64,000 nucleotides of DNA from positions 10,531 through 74,530 of the forward strand of contig CAVVWM010000012.1 in assembly GCA_963751955.1 (NCBI GenBank). Direction: 5' to 3'. Within the stretch, counting starts at the first letter, position 1. Every line of letters begins with the position of its first letter. The notes beneath the pieces were generated by a model, which was not told the origin of the DNA, did no database searches, and saw only the letters and a program-made list of their open reading frames with translations. Below are positions 1 through 7,998 of the stretch, piece by piece. Position numbers and translations under genes: made by a program. The DNA is from JABDIY01 sp963751955 (GTDB taxonomy: Bacteria; Actinomycetota; Acidimicrobiia; Acidimicrobiales; SZUA-35).

Positions 1-1056
1 CCCCACTTCCATCAGGCCATGTTGGAGGGACGGATTACCAGCGGGCATACCGATCTGATCGTTGAACTCGCCAGACGGGTCAACACCCGGCAGTTGTCTG
101 ATTCGGAGAAGGCGTTGGCTGCTTTGGCGGTGTTGTGCACCCCGGAAGAGTTCCGGGACAAACTCCGGGAGTGGGAAGCAGCCGCAGACCCCACCGAACA
201 CTTGGATGAGTTCCTGCGGGCTCAGGCATCGCGCAACTTCTCTTGGGCCAAAGACCTATTCGGAAGCTTCCATATCGCCGGCACGCTCGAACCGCTCGCT
301 GGGGAACAAGTCGTCGAAGCCATCGAACAACGCTGCAAAGAACTCAAAGCCGCCGACGACCAGCTGCGGGGCGTGGCTGCAAACCACGATGCACTCATCG
401 ATCTGATCCTTGGTGAGAGCGGCCGCGGGGTTCATGTCGAGGTCATCTACCCCGAGACCGGCAACAACCCCACCCTGACTAGAACCCACACCCAGCTCCG
501 GGCGCCTGCACCTGACTGCGAGGTACCGGAAGCGACCGAGTTCGATCTGTTGATTGTGGAAACTGAGCGGAACCTTGTCGAACGGGTCGAAGCCGAAATC
601 GACTCTTTCTGCTACATCACAGGACTCCGAACCAGCACCAACATCACGGCGCCTGCGGTCCCGGTCTATCGAGACACCGGCTTCGGGTCGATCCGCTATC
701 CCCGCACCGCCGGTGCCACCCTGGTACCGCCCGCAATCGTGGCCCAACATGCCGTACGGGTGCGGCAGCACCGACTCGACGCCCATCACAACCTGGCCGA
801 CGACCTGCCAGCGGGCCGACCCTTCACCATCACTCAGCGGAGAATGATCCGACTACGAGACAACCACTGCCAACATCCCGGCTGCCGCACACTCCACAAA
901 CGATGCCACTACGACCACATCCAACCATGGTCAGACCGCGGGCCAACCCTCACCGCCAACGGACAACTCCTGTGCCCCTTCCACCACCGGTGGAAACATC
1001 GCGGTGACCCGATGGGATCACGGTTGTTCGATGACTCCCCCGTCCAACTCGAATAG
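1..1056 (+). CDS. DUF222 / HNH endonuclease domain protein (13E12 repeat family), 5' partial
   Basis: The frame is open to the left edge: the codons before the first ATG (position 19) read P-H-F-H-Q-A and align with P-H-F-H-S-V in the second copy at 18841, so the true start lies outside the window. The visible part has the tail of the DUF222 region (TRQL..EK.LAALAVLCTPEEF, EHLDE) and, at the C-terminus, an HNH nuclease module: RDNHC-x3-PGC, then HYDHIQPW, then LLCPFHHRWKH. The two Cys pairs and the D-H / H-H pattern are what the family uses to bind zinc and a catalytic metal. Such proteins occur in many copies in actinobacteria and are related to the mycobacterial REP13E12 elements. Cellular role unknown; DNA binding or cleavage is inferred from the family. 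Confidence 0.9.
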   Translation, partial: PHFHQAMLEGRITSGHTDLIVELARRVNTRQLSDSEKALAALAVLCTPEEFRDKLREWEAAADPTEHLDEFLRAQASRNFSWAKDLFGSFHIAGTLEPLAGEQVVEAIEQRCKELKAADDQLRGVAANHDALIDLILGESGRGVHVEVIYPETGNNPTLTRTHTQLRAPAPDCEVPEATEFDLLIVETERNLVERVEAEIDSFCYITGLRTSTNITAPAVPVYRDTGFGSIRYPRTAGATLVPPAIVAQHAVRVRQHRLDAHHNLADDLPAGRPFTITQRRMIRLRDNHCQHPGCRTLHKRCHYDHIQPWSDRGPTLTANGQLLCPFHHRWKHRGDPMGSRLFDDSPVQLE

Positions 1057-1156
1057 GGCAGGACCCAGCCAACCCAAAAGACGCCGACTCATCAAACAAC
1101 CCCCGCATGCCGGGGCCATAGACGCGCCCGGTGAGTTCAACCCAAACTGCACCGGG

Positions 1157-2239
1157 CTAGATGCCGAACCGCTCGAATGCGTCGGGAGCGAATGTGAAGC
1201 CGTGGCCGGGTCGGTCCGGTACGACCAGCTTGCCGTCGCGCAGCTCGATCGCCTCTTTGAACAGCGGTGCAAACCAGTCGACGTGCTCCACCGAAATGCA
1301 GTTCTCCAGGGAGCCGGCCAAGCACAGGCTGAGCTCGGTGAAGAAGTGCGATGACACCGGGATGTTGTGGCCCGACGCGATCGCAGAAGCCTTACGGAAC
1401 TCGCTATAGCCCCCGATCCGCTGAAGGTCGGGCATCAGAACATCGGCCGCTCCGGCGTCGAGCATTGCCTGAATGCCCAAACGTGTGTATTCGGTCTCGC
1501 CCGACGCGATCGGAACGTCAAGAGCGTCACGGACCCGAGCGTGACCGGCGAGATCGTATGCGGCCACCGGCTCCTCGAACCAGCCGGGCTCGAACTCCTC
1601 CAACGCTCGCCCCAGGCGGATGGCGTGTTTGGGAGTGAATTTCTGATTGGCGTCCACCAGCACGTCAACGTCGCTTCCGACTACCTCACGAACCGCACGG
1701 ACCCGCTCCACATCGTCGGCGATGCGGTCGCTGCCGAGCCGGACCTTCATCGCAGTGAAACCCTGATCGAGGAATGACTGCGCCTCAGCCTCGAGCTCGC
1801 CGACCGATTGGGACAACCACAGACCCGAACTGGCATACGTGGGCACCTCGGAACGACAGGATCCCCACAGATGGTGGAGCGGCATGTCAAGGGTTCGGCC
1901 GACAATGTCCCAGCAAGCAACGTCGAGAGCCGACATCGCCGAGATCGTCACACCCTTGTGGCCGGTGGGGTTGATCTCGGTCCACAACCGGTGCCACAAA
2001 CCCTCAGTCCCGTGTGCCTCGTGTCCGAGCACGAATCTCGACAGCCCCACAATCATCTCGTCGAAAGCCTTCAGCCGATCCCCGTTGATCGTGAAAACGT
2101 ATGACTGGCCCACGACGCCATCGGTCGAACACGCTTCCACCAGCACGCACCCGACCGACTGGATCGAGTGAATGGCGGTGCCGATCGGCTTGGGCAACGG
2201 CACCTCGACCAACGTGGTGGTGACCGACTCAACCTTCAT
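1157..2239 (-). CDS. Mandelate racemase/muconate lactonizing enzyme family protein (enolase superfamily)
   Basis: 360 residues, the usual length for the family. An N-terminal capping domain is followed by a TIM barrel. Metal ligands are readable as Asp197 (VDANQ), Glu223 (FEEP) and Glu248 (GETE). The acid/base set looks like the mandelate-racemase subgroup: Lys165 in a K-V-R motif, and an Asp271/His298 dyad (PDLQRIGG, SSHFF). Members abstract the alpha-proton of a carboxylate, mostly as sugar-acid dehydratases or racemases; the substrate cannot be told from sequence. It is the last gene of a leftward operon with a class II aldolase and a beta-hydroxyacid dehydrogenase, a combination that suits breakdown of a hydroxy-acid or sugar acid. 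Confidence 0.88.
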   Translation of the reverse strand: MKVESVTTTLVEVPLPKPIGTAIHSIQSVGCVLVEACSTDGVVGQSYVFTINGDRLKAFDEMIVGLSRFVLGHEAHGTEGLWHRLWTEINPTGHKGVTISAMSALDVACWDIVGRTLDMPLHHLWGSCRSEVPTYASSGLWLSQSVGELEAEAQSFLDQGFTAMKVRLGSDRIADDVERVRAVREVVGSDVDVLVDANQKFTPKHAIRLGRALEEFEPGWFEEPVAAYDLAGHARVRDALDVPIASGETEYTRLGIQAMLDAGAADVLMPDLQRIGGYSEFRKASAIASGHNIPVSSHFFTELSLCLAGSLENCISVEHVDWFAPLFKEAIELRDGKLVVPDRPGHGFTFAPDAFERFGI

Positions 2240-2302
2240 GGAGCGACCCGGAGCGAGGACGTGATTCGCAGCATTCGCTGTGCGTGGGCGAGCGGAATCA
2301 TA

Positions 2303-3085
2303 TTATTGCCGGTAGCTCGGATCCTGTTGGTCCATCAGCCGCAACAGGGCTGGCCATTCGTATTTGCCAAGCGGGAAATGGTCGTACTGACGCTTGGACA
2401 GCTCCCAGATGTCGGTGGGGCCCGGGTCTATGTCAAGCCCGCTGCCGTGGGCTCGCAACAGCGTGCGGCAGCCCCGAATCAGGTAATGCATCACCATGAA
2501 CGCTTCGCCGGCAGTCTCCCCCACGGTGAGGAACCCGTGGTTGCGCATTATGAGAGCCCGGTTGCCCTCCATGTTCGCCCCAAGCCGTTCCCGTTCTTCC
2601 AGAGTGAGCGAAAGACCTTCCCAATCGTGATAGCCGATCTCGCCGTAGAGCATCGACGTGTCCTGCACGAGATGCTCAAAGCCGTTTTTGAGTGCCGTCA
2701 CAGCTAGCGCGTCGGGGACGTGGGCGTGGAATACCACCTTCCACTTGGGGAAGTCGTTGTGAATGGCGCTGTGAATCACGAAGCCTGCGGTATTCACATC
2801 GGCCGGACCTTCCAGCACGGTGCCACCGCTATCGATCTTGATCAGATTGGACGCAGTGACCTCGTTGTAGAGCAGCCCGAACTTGTTCAGGAAGAAGTTG
2901 TGGTCCGATCCTGGCACCCGCATGGTGATGTGGTTCCAGATCAGATCGTCGTAGCCGAAGTGGGCAGCCAGCCGGTACATGGCTGCGAGATCGACCCGTG
3001 CCTGCCACTCGTCGCCGGTGAAGCTCGTGGCGTTGGCTGGGGCGAAGTCTGCGGCGGTAACTTCACGCGGTTCGGTGGCGGTCAT
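2303..3085 (-). CDS. Class II aldolase/adducin family protein
   Basis: 260 residues covering one aldolase_II/adducin domain. A metal-binding His-x-His is visible (VVFHAHVPDA) after the HSAIH segment, and a later His in MRNHGFLTVG, as in fuculose-phosphate aldolase relatives. The family includes zinc aldolases and decarboxylases acting on phosphorylated or free hydroxy-acids, and adducin-like proteins without known activity. Its start overlaps the preceding dehydrogenase gene by four bases (ATGA), so the two are translationally coupled. Together with the dehydrogenase and the enolase-superfamily enzyme downstream it probably cleaves a hydroxy-acid intermediate; the substrate is unknown. Confidence 0.85.
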   Translation of the reverse strand: MTATEPREVTAADFAPANATSFTGDEWQARVDLAAMYRLAAHFGYDDLIWNHITMRVPGSDHNFFLNKFGLLYNEVTASNLIKIDSGGTVLEGPADVNTAGFVIHSAIHNDFPKWKVVFHAHVPDALAVTALKNGFEHLVQDTSMLYGEIGYHDWEGLSLTLEERERLGANMEGNRALIMRNHGFLTVGETAGEAFMVMHYLIRGCRTLLRAHGSGLDIDPGPTDIWELSKRQYDHFPLGKYEWPALLRLMDQQDPSYRQ

Positions 3086-3972
3086 GAGGACCCTTCCTGT
3101 TGGTGGAGGATGAGGTTGTTGGCGTTCTCGATCATTTGCATGGCGATCAGGTGCGGGGCGGCGAATCCGAACTGCTCTTCGGCTTGTCCGTACAGCTTGG
3201 TGACTTGATCGGTGAACGGCAACTGGGCACCGACACTCCCGGCCAGACTCATGCCCAAGCGGAGGTCTTTCACGGCGAGGCCGAGGTCGAATGTGTCGTC
3301 GTAGCCGCCATTGAGGATCTCGGGGCCGTAGCGGTCGCTCACGTAGCTTCGCCCGGTGCTGTTCTGAATGATGTCGAGCATCTTGGCGGGATCAACTCCA
3401 CCTTTCACGCCGAGCATCAGTGCCTCGGTGAGGCAAACCGAGTTCAGGTAGCAGAGCATCACTTGGGAGATCTTGGCGACATAACCCGCTCCATGGGGCC
3501 CGAGGTGTTCGATCCTCTCACCGATCACTTCGAGGGCAGGGCGGGCTGCGACGAACGCACCGTCGGACCCTCCCACCAACACCGTCAACGTGCCGGCCTC
3601 GGCCCCTTCCCAGCCGCCACTGACCGGAGCATCGAGAATGTGAACCCCGCCGGCCTCGGCCGCGCTCTCGATCTCTCGGGCACAGTCGAGATCGTTGGTG
3701 CTCAGCTCTACCCACACGGCATCGGCATCCATTGAAGGAATCAACTCCGCAGCCACCGCTCGGATCTGCATCGGACCGGGCAACGATGTCATCACTACCG
3801 CGGCACCGCTGGCTGCGGCCGCAACCGAATCGACCTGGAGCGCACCCCGCTCCACCAGCGGCACCATCTTGGCATCGTCCACGTCGTAGACCGCGACGTC
3901 GAATCCGGCGTTCACAAGGTTGACGGCCATGGGGCCACCCATGTTGCCAAGGCCGATGAAACCGATTCGCAT
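3082..3972 (-). CDS. NAD(P)-dependent beta-hydroxyacid dehydrogenase (3-hydroxyisobutyrate dehydrogenase family)
   Basis: 296 residues. The N-terminal Rossmann fold has the GFIGLGNMGGPM dinucleotide motif (residues 4-15) ending in the acidic VYDVDD, which favours NAD. The substrate motif DAPVSGGWEGAEAGTL lies near residues 115-129 and the catalytic lysine is Lys167 (GAGYVAKISQ). The family oxidises 3-hydroxyisobutyrate, tartronate semialdehyde and similar beta-hydroxyacids. It overlaps the aldolase gene by four bases and lies 14 bases after the oxygenase gene. The all-helical C-terminal domain is complete. Confidence 0.9.
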   Translation of the reverse strand: MRIGFIGLGNMGGPMAVNLVNAGFDVAVYDVDDAKMVPLVERGALQVDSVAAAASGAAVVMTSLPGPMQIRAVAAELIPSMDADAVWVELSTNDLDCAREIESAAEAGGVHILDAPVSGGWEGAEAGTLTVLVGGSDGAFVAARPALEVIGERIEHLGPHGAGYVAKISQVMLCYLNSVCLTEALMLGVKGGVDPAKMLDIIQNSTGRSYVSDRYGPEILNGGYDDTFDLGLAVKDLRLGMSLAGSVGAQLPFTDQVTKLYGQAEEQFGFAAPHLIAMQMIENANNLILHQQEGSS

Positions 3973-3986
3973 AGACCCAGCAGCCT

Positions 3987-4860
3987 CTAGTCGACCAGGC
4001 CATCTACGACGACCTTGGCCCGTTCGATGTGATGGGGTGTGACCCGGCCGTACACCGCTTCGGAGTGGAACGGTCGGTTCATGCGGTACGGATCGTGCAC
4101 GTAACAGGGCAGCCCGATGTAGCGGGTGGTCGGGCCGACTATCGGCGTGACCCGATGCATCGAAAACCGGCCGGCAAAGAGCTGCAGATCGCCCGGTTGA
4201 AGATCGAGGGTCCGCACCCCTTCCCGGCCGCCGTCGAGAATGCTTTGGATTTGTTCGTAGTTGTTGGCGTCGGGTTGGCGGATGTTGGGGACGTACTCGA
4301 AGACGCCACCCTCATCAGCTTTCTGGGCCAGGATGCTGACCGTGAACTCGTTGCCGTCGAAGTGCCATGGCAGCACATGATCGGTGTCCATCACTCCGTA
4401 GGGGTTGCGCCCTAGCGGGTCGGCCCATCGATAGATCGGTCGGTCGACTCCGATGCACTCCCAGATGAAGTGAAGCATTACATCGCTGTCGTAGAGCTGA
4501 CGCATCGGTGAGTTGGGCCACAGAAGGTCAGCGCAGATGAAGCCGCTGTGGCGAGTCTGGAAGCGACGGACCGGATGGTCTTCGGGTTGCGACTCATCGT
4601 CAGCGGAGAAATACGGGTTGTTCGAGTCGGTGACAAAGTTGGTCTGATCGTGCAGTGCGGTGGCTTCGGCTTGCATGATGGCCACTGTCTCGGGTCGCAC
4701 GAAGTTTGAAATCCGGAAAACATCCGAACTGTCGCATCTGCTCGCGAGCTTCGGCCACCAGCTCGGCCCGATCGGGGTTCGACAACTCGTGAATCGGGAA
4801 TCTTGCGAGATCGATCATCTCGCTCAGATCGGTTTCGATTGCGGCGAATGCGGTGGGCAT
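3987..4860 (-). pseudogene. 2-Oxoglutarate Fe(II) oxygenase of the BesD/HalD/ArpA family, interrupted by a +1 frameshift
   Basis: The protein starts at ATG 4860 (MPTAFAAIETDLSEMIDLAR), preceded by a purine-rich GGAAAGGGGG ribosome site. It runs in frame to GCF near 4718, then resumes one frame away as RISNFVRPETVAIM and continues to the stop at 3987. One surplus base in the TTTTCC tract at about 4716-4721 explains the break; removing it gives one protein of about 290 residues. The C-terminal half has the family's iron site: LPWHFDGNEFTVS (His-x-Asp) and the distal His in FSMHRVTPI, followed by Arg. The Asp (not Gly) in the facial triad points to a hydroxylase and not a halogenase. It is the first gene of the leftward operon, divergent from tetR with a palindrome between them. 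Sequencing error or true inactivation cannot be separated here. Confidence 0.75.
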
Positions 4861-4904
4861 GCGGGCCCCCTTTCCAAGCGTGTAGCCACCAAAGTAAACC
4901 GCGA

Positions 4905-4920
4905 CTGGACGTTCGTCCAG
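4905..4920. promoter_or_regulatory. Perfect 16-bp palindrome, probable TetR operator
   Basis: The sequence CTGGACG-TT-CGTCCAG is a perfect seven-base inverted repeat with a two-base centre. It lies in the 81-base gap between the divergent starts of the oxygenase (4860) and the tetR gene (4942). A related site is found 614 bases downstream, just before the sulfatase start. Position and form fit an autoregulatory TetR operator; binding is inferred. Confidence 0.6.
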
Positions 4921-4941
4921 TATTTCGGATACACAGGTTCC

Positions 4942-5511
4942 GTGGCGCTGAGCGAGACACAGGAGCAGATTCTCGATGCGGCGATGTACTGCATCGTCCG
5001 CGACGGGGTCGAGGGAGCCAGCATGCGCCGAGTTGCGCGAGAGGCCGACGTGTCGCTGGGACTGCTGAGTTATCACTTCGATGACAAACGCACCCTCATC
5101 GTGGCTGCGTTCCAACTGATCACCGACCGACTGTTTGCCGCGTCGCTAGAGACGCTGGAGGGACTGGAAAACCCCGAGGATCGAGTGCGGGCCTACATCC
5201 GCAATGCCTTCACCGAGGAGTTCCTGACACCCGACTACCTTGCTATGAGGCTGGCCCTCTGGGCGATCTCTCGAACCGATCCACTGATCGCCGAGGCGGA
5301 GGCGAAACATGAACGGCGCTACACCAATCAGCTGGCCTCCCTCGTTCGCGCTGCCCGACCATCGGTCAGTAGACGAGAAGCCGACAACCGAGCAACCGAT
5401 GTGATTGTCACGCAGAATGGCCTGTGGCTCAACTGGGCCCGCTACCAGAACAAGGCTGATCTCGAGCGGGGACTCACTCGCTGCGAAGCCATCGCTTTGG
5501 GTGACCCCTAG
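4942..5511 (+). CDS. TetR family transcriptional regulator
   Basis: 189 residues from GTG 4942; the frame extends upstream but the TetR homology starts only here (ETQEQILDAAMYCIVRDGV). The helix-turn-helix is clear: ASMRRVAREADVSLGLLSYHF at about residues 27-47. The C-terminal ligand domain is of the BetI-like length with a TxC_C-type segment (EEFLTPDYLAMRLALWAISRTDP). In BetI-type regulators this domain senses choline. The gene diverges from the oxygenase operon and is followed by a choline-sulfatase gene. Palindromes before the oxygenase/tetR pair and before the sulfatase suggest it represses both units. A BetI-like choline sensor is a plausible reading but not proven. Confidence 0.88.
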   Translation: MALSETQEQILDAAMYCIVRDGVEGASMRRVAREADVSLGLLSYHFDDKRTLIVAAFQLITDRLFAASLETLEGLENPEDRVRAYIRNAFTEEFLTPDYLAMRLALWAISRTDPLIAEAEAKHERRYTNQLASLVRAARPSVSRREADNRATDVIVTQNGLWLNWARYQNKADLERGLTRCEAIALGDP

Positions 5512-5533
5512 ACCGCTGCTTCATGTACAGCGA

Positions 5534-5549
5534 TTGAACGATCGTCCAG
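5534..5549. promoter_or_regulatory. Imperfect second copy of the TetR palindrome, before the sulfatase start
   Basis: TTGAACG-AT-CGTCCAG keeps the right half-site CGTCCAG of the palindrome at 4905 exactly and matches five of seven bases in the left half. It ends two bases before the ATG at 5552, so a bound repressor would cover the ribosome site and start codon region. Likely a second operator of the same regulator. Confidence 0.5.
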
Positions 5550-5551
5550 TG

Positions 5552-7075
5552 ATGAGTACGGTCACGCCCATGGTCTCTCCGAACGTACTGATCGTTATGG
5601 CCGATCAGCTGGCTCCACACTTCACAGGCACATACGGCCACCCGCTGGTGAAGACTCCGAACATCGACGCCCTGGCCGGACGGGGAGTGCGCTTCGACAA
5701 CGCCTACTGCCACTCGCCGCTATGCGCACCGGCGCGGTTCTCAATGATGAGCGGCCAAGCCATTTCTCGAATCGGGGCGTGGGACAACGCCTCGGAGTTC
5801 TCCGCCGCCGTTCCAACCATGGCTCACTACATGAATCTGGCAGGCTATCGAACCGCGTTGTCCGGCAAGATGCATTTCGTCGGTCCCGATCAGCTCCACG
5901 GATTCAACCAGCGCCTCACCACCGACATCTACCCCGCCGACTTCGCCTGGACACCCGATTGGGAACATGCCGATGAACGAATCGACAAGTGGTACCACAA
6001 CATGGATGCTCTACGGGAGGCCGGTCAGGCGGTCACCACATACCAGATCGACTATGACGAAGAGGTGGGGTTTGCTGCCCGCCGGCATCTTCTCGACATG
6101 GCCCGCGATACTGACCAGCGGCCGTTCTTCATGGTGGCGTCGTTCATCCATCCCCACGATCCCTACGTGGCCCGACCCGAGTGGTGGGAGTTGTATGACA
6201 ACGACGGGATCGACATGCCCGACCTGCTGGATCCAGCCGAGATGGATCCCCACACCGCGCGGATTCACCAAGGGATCGAGGCCGACACCGTCGGCTTCAC
6301 TTCCGAGCAGACCCGCAACGCCCGCCACGGCTACTACGCCAACACCAGTTACTTCGACAATTGGGTAGGCAGGCTGGTTCGCACGCTCGAGGAGACAGGC
6401 CAGCTCGACAACACGGTGGTGATCGTGACCAGTGACCACGGCGACATGCTGGGTGACCGCGGTGTCTGGTTCAAGATGTCATTCCACGAACGGTCCGCCC
6501 GCGTCCCGCTGATCATGGCAGGGCCGGGAGTCGAGCCGGGGTCCGTGTCCAACGCCTGCTCCCATCTCGACCTGCTTCCCACCCTGCTCGATATCGCCAG
6601 GAACGGCGGTAGATCGCCCGAGCTCGGAGTCGAGCTCGATGGGCGCAGCCTGTGGGAGTCCGCCAGTGGCGGCAGCGACGAGCTGGACGAAACGTTCGGT
6701 GAGTACTGCGGGGAGATGACCTCCCATCCGATATTCATGATCCGCCGTGGCGAGTTCAAATACATCCACTGCGATAGCGATCCGCCGCTGTTGTTCAACG
6801 TCGACGATGACCCGCTGGAGCGGAACAACCTGGCAGCCGATTCCGAGCATGCCAAGACCGCTGCTGGGTTTGGGGCCGAGGTGGCGAAGCGTTGGGATTC
6901 TCCGACTATCAGAGACCGGGTACTTCAGTCACAAAAGGCTCGCCGCACGCTTCACGATGCCATGAGCCACGGGCCGCTGACCAGCTGGGACTTCGCGCCA
7001 GTCGCCGACGTGGCCAATATGTACGTCAGGAACCACATGGACTGGGCTGAGGCCGGGGGTCGCAGCCGGCTCTAG
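5552..7075 (+). CDS. betC: Choline-sulfatase-like arylsulfatase
   Basis: 507 residues from ATG 5552 (a second ATG at 5570 is possible); an upstream extension in the same frame overlaps tetR and is not part of the protein. Type I sulfatase features: metal ligand Asp18 in VLIVMADQL, the formylglycine motif C58-A-P-A-R62 (LCAPARFSMMSG), LSGKMHFVGPDQLHGF, FIHPHDPY and VTSDHGDMLGDRG. The stretches SRIGAWDNASEF, GPDQLHGF and TTDIYPADFAWTPDW are typical of choline-sulfatases (BetC), which release sulfate and choline from choline-O-sulfate in the cytoplasm. No signal peptide. The neighbouring BetI-like regulator and the methylamine genes downstream support this substrate. Confidence 0.85.
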   Translation: MSTVTPMVSPNVLIVMADQLAPHFTGTYGHPLVKTPNIDALAGRGVRFDNAYCHSPLCAPARFSMMSGQAISRIGAWDNASEFSAAVPTMAHYMNLAGYRTALSGKMHFVGPDQLHGFNQRLTTDIYPADFAWTPDWEHADERIDKWYHNMDALREAGQAVTTYQIDYDEEVGFAARRHLLDMARDTDQRPFFMVASFIHPHDPYVARPEWWELYDNDGIDMPDLLDPAEMDPHTARIHQGIEADTVGFTSEQTRNARHGYYANTSYFDNWVGRLVRTLEETGQLDNTVVIVTSDHGDMLGDRGVWFKMSFHERSARVPLIMAGPGVEPGSVSNACSHLDLLPTLLDIARNGGRSPELGVELDGRSLWESASGGSDELDETFGEYCGEMTSHPIFMIRRGEFKYIHCDSDPPLLFNVDDDPLERNNLAADSEHAKTAAGFGAEVAKRWDSPTIRDRVLQSQKARRTLHDAMSHGPLTSWDFAPVADVANMYVRNHMDWAEAGGRSRL

Positions 7076-7081
7076 CAGGTC

Positions 7082-7543
7082 TCAGTTCTCCGAGAGTGAC
7101 TTGAGCTTGGCCAGGCCTTTCTCGAAGTCCTTGCCGATCTGCTTGTCCATCAGGCCGAACACGTTCATGACCCGGGTGATGAGGTTGTGCGGAGCGGTCA
7201 TCGTCCAGTCGACGACGGTGGACTGGCCTTGGGGGGTCAACGCCAGCCCCATCGTGCTTGCCGATTTGAAGGGCCGCGTGAAGTTGAGGTCCGAAGTCAT
7301 GCTGCGGGGACCATCCAGACCGGTGATCGTCATCGAACCAGCGCCGGCCCGCCGGTTCCCGTTCCATGCGTAGTGTGAACCGACCTCGCCGTCGGCACCT
7401 GTGTAGGTCTTGGTCATGTCGGGATCGAGCTCTTCCCATGGCGACCAGTCAGGCCATCGGCGGAAGTTGGAAATTCGATCGAAGATCACTTCGGGCGAAG
7501 CATTGATCTTCGTTGTGCGTTCGACGGTATAGGTGCTGGCCAT
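7082..7543 (-). CDS. SRPBCC (START/Bet v1-like) family protein
   Basis: 153 residues. The start MASTYTVERTTKINASPEVIFDRISNF followed by W.DWSPWEELDPDM is the typical opening of polyketide-cyclase/SRPBCC proteins, small helix-grip folds that bind hydrophobic ligands. Nothing in the sequence identifies the ligand. It converges on the sulfatase gene, six bases apart, and belongs to the leftward strand with the RidA gene upstream (71-base gap). Confidence 0.8.
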   Translation of the reverse strand: MASTYTVERTTKINASPEVIFDRISNFRRWPDWSPWEELDPDMTKTYTGADGEVGSHYAWNGNRRAGAGSMTITGLDGPRSMTSDLNFTRPFKSASTMGLALTPQGQSTVVDWTMTAPHNLITRVMNVFGLMDKQIGKDFEKGLAKLKSLSEN

Positions 7544-7614
7544 GGTTCGTCCCTTCAGAATCGGTTCACGCGGCGTCTAAACCGGACACTACTCCTGAGC
7601 TAACGAACCGGCAA

Positions 7615-7980
7615 TCAGTTTGTCGTCGCGGGAAGTGCCGCGACAACACACACCTCAACCAGAAGGCCCGGACGGGCCATATGCGCTTCGACGCACGCCC
7701 GGGCGGGAGCGTGACCCTCTGGTACCCACGCGTTCCAGACCTCGTTCAAGCGGCCGAAGTGGTTGTCGATGTCCCGGAGGTAGATCGTGGCTGAGAGGAG
7801 ATGTGAGTTGTCAGTGCCGGCTTCGGCGAGCGCTGCGTCTACCCGTCCCAGCGTCGACCTGGTCTGCTCTTCAATCGAAGCCTGCGGATCTTCTGCCACC
7901 TGGCCCGACACGTAGACGATTCCGTTGTGGATGACGATCTTGCTGGCTCGAGCGGTGGTTTCTAGACGGGTGATCGACAT
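7615..7980 (-). CDS. RidA/YjgF/YER057c family protein
   Basis: 121 residues. The YjgF fold is recognised from IVIHNGIVYVSGQVAEDP, QTRSTLGRVDAALAEAGT, the ATIYLRDID strand, the conserved Arg in APARACVEAHMA and LVEVCVVAAL at the end. RidA proteins hydrolyse reactive enamine/imine intermediates such as 2-aminoacrylate. Its start codon lies only 18 bases from the divergent start of the DddP-like gene, so promoter elements of each must overlap coding sequence of the other. Confidence 0.9.
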   Translation of the reverse strand: MSITRLETTARASKIVIHNGIVYVSGQVAEDPQASIEEQTRSTLGRVDAALAEAGTDNSHLLSATIYLRDIDNHFGRLNEVWNAWVPEGHAPARACVEAHMARPGLLVEVCVVAALPATTN

Positions 7981-7998
7981 TGCACCACACTACGAGCT

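Noticed and set aside
3987..4860. A BesD-type halogenase call for the oxygenase
   Set aside because: Halogenases of this family replace the triad Asp with Gly; here the motif is His-Phe-Asp, which favours hydroxylation.
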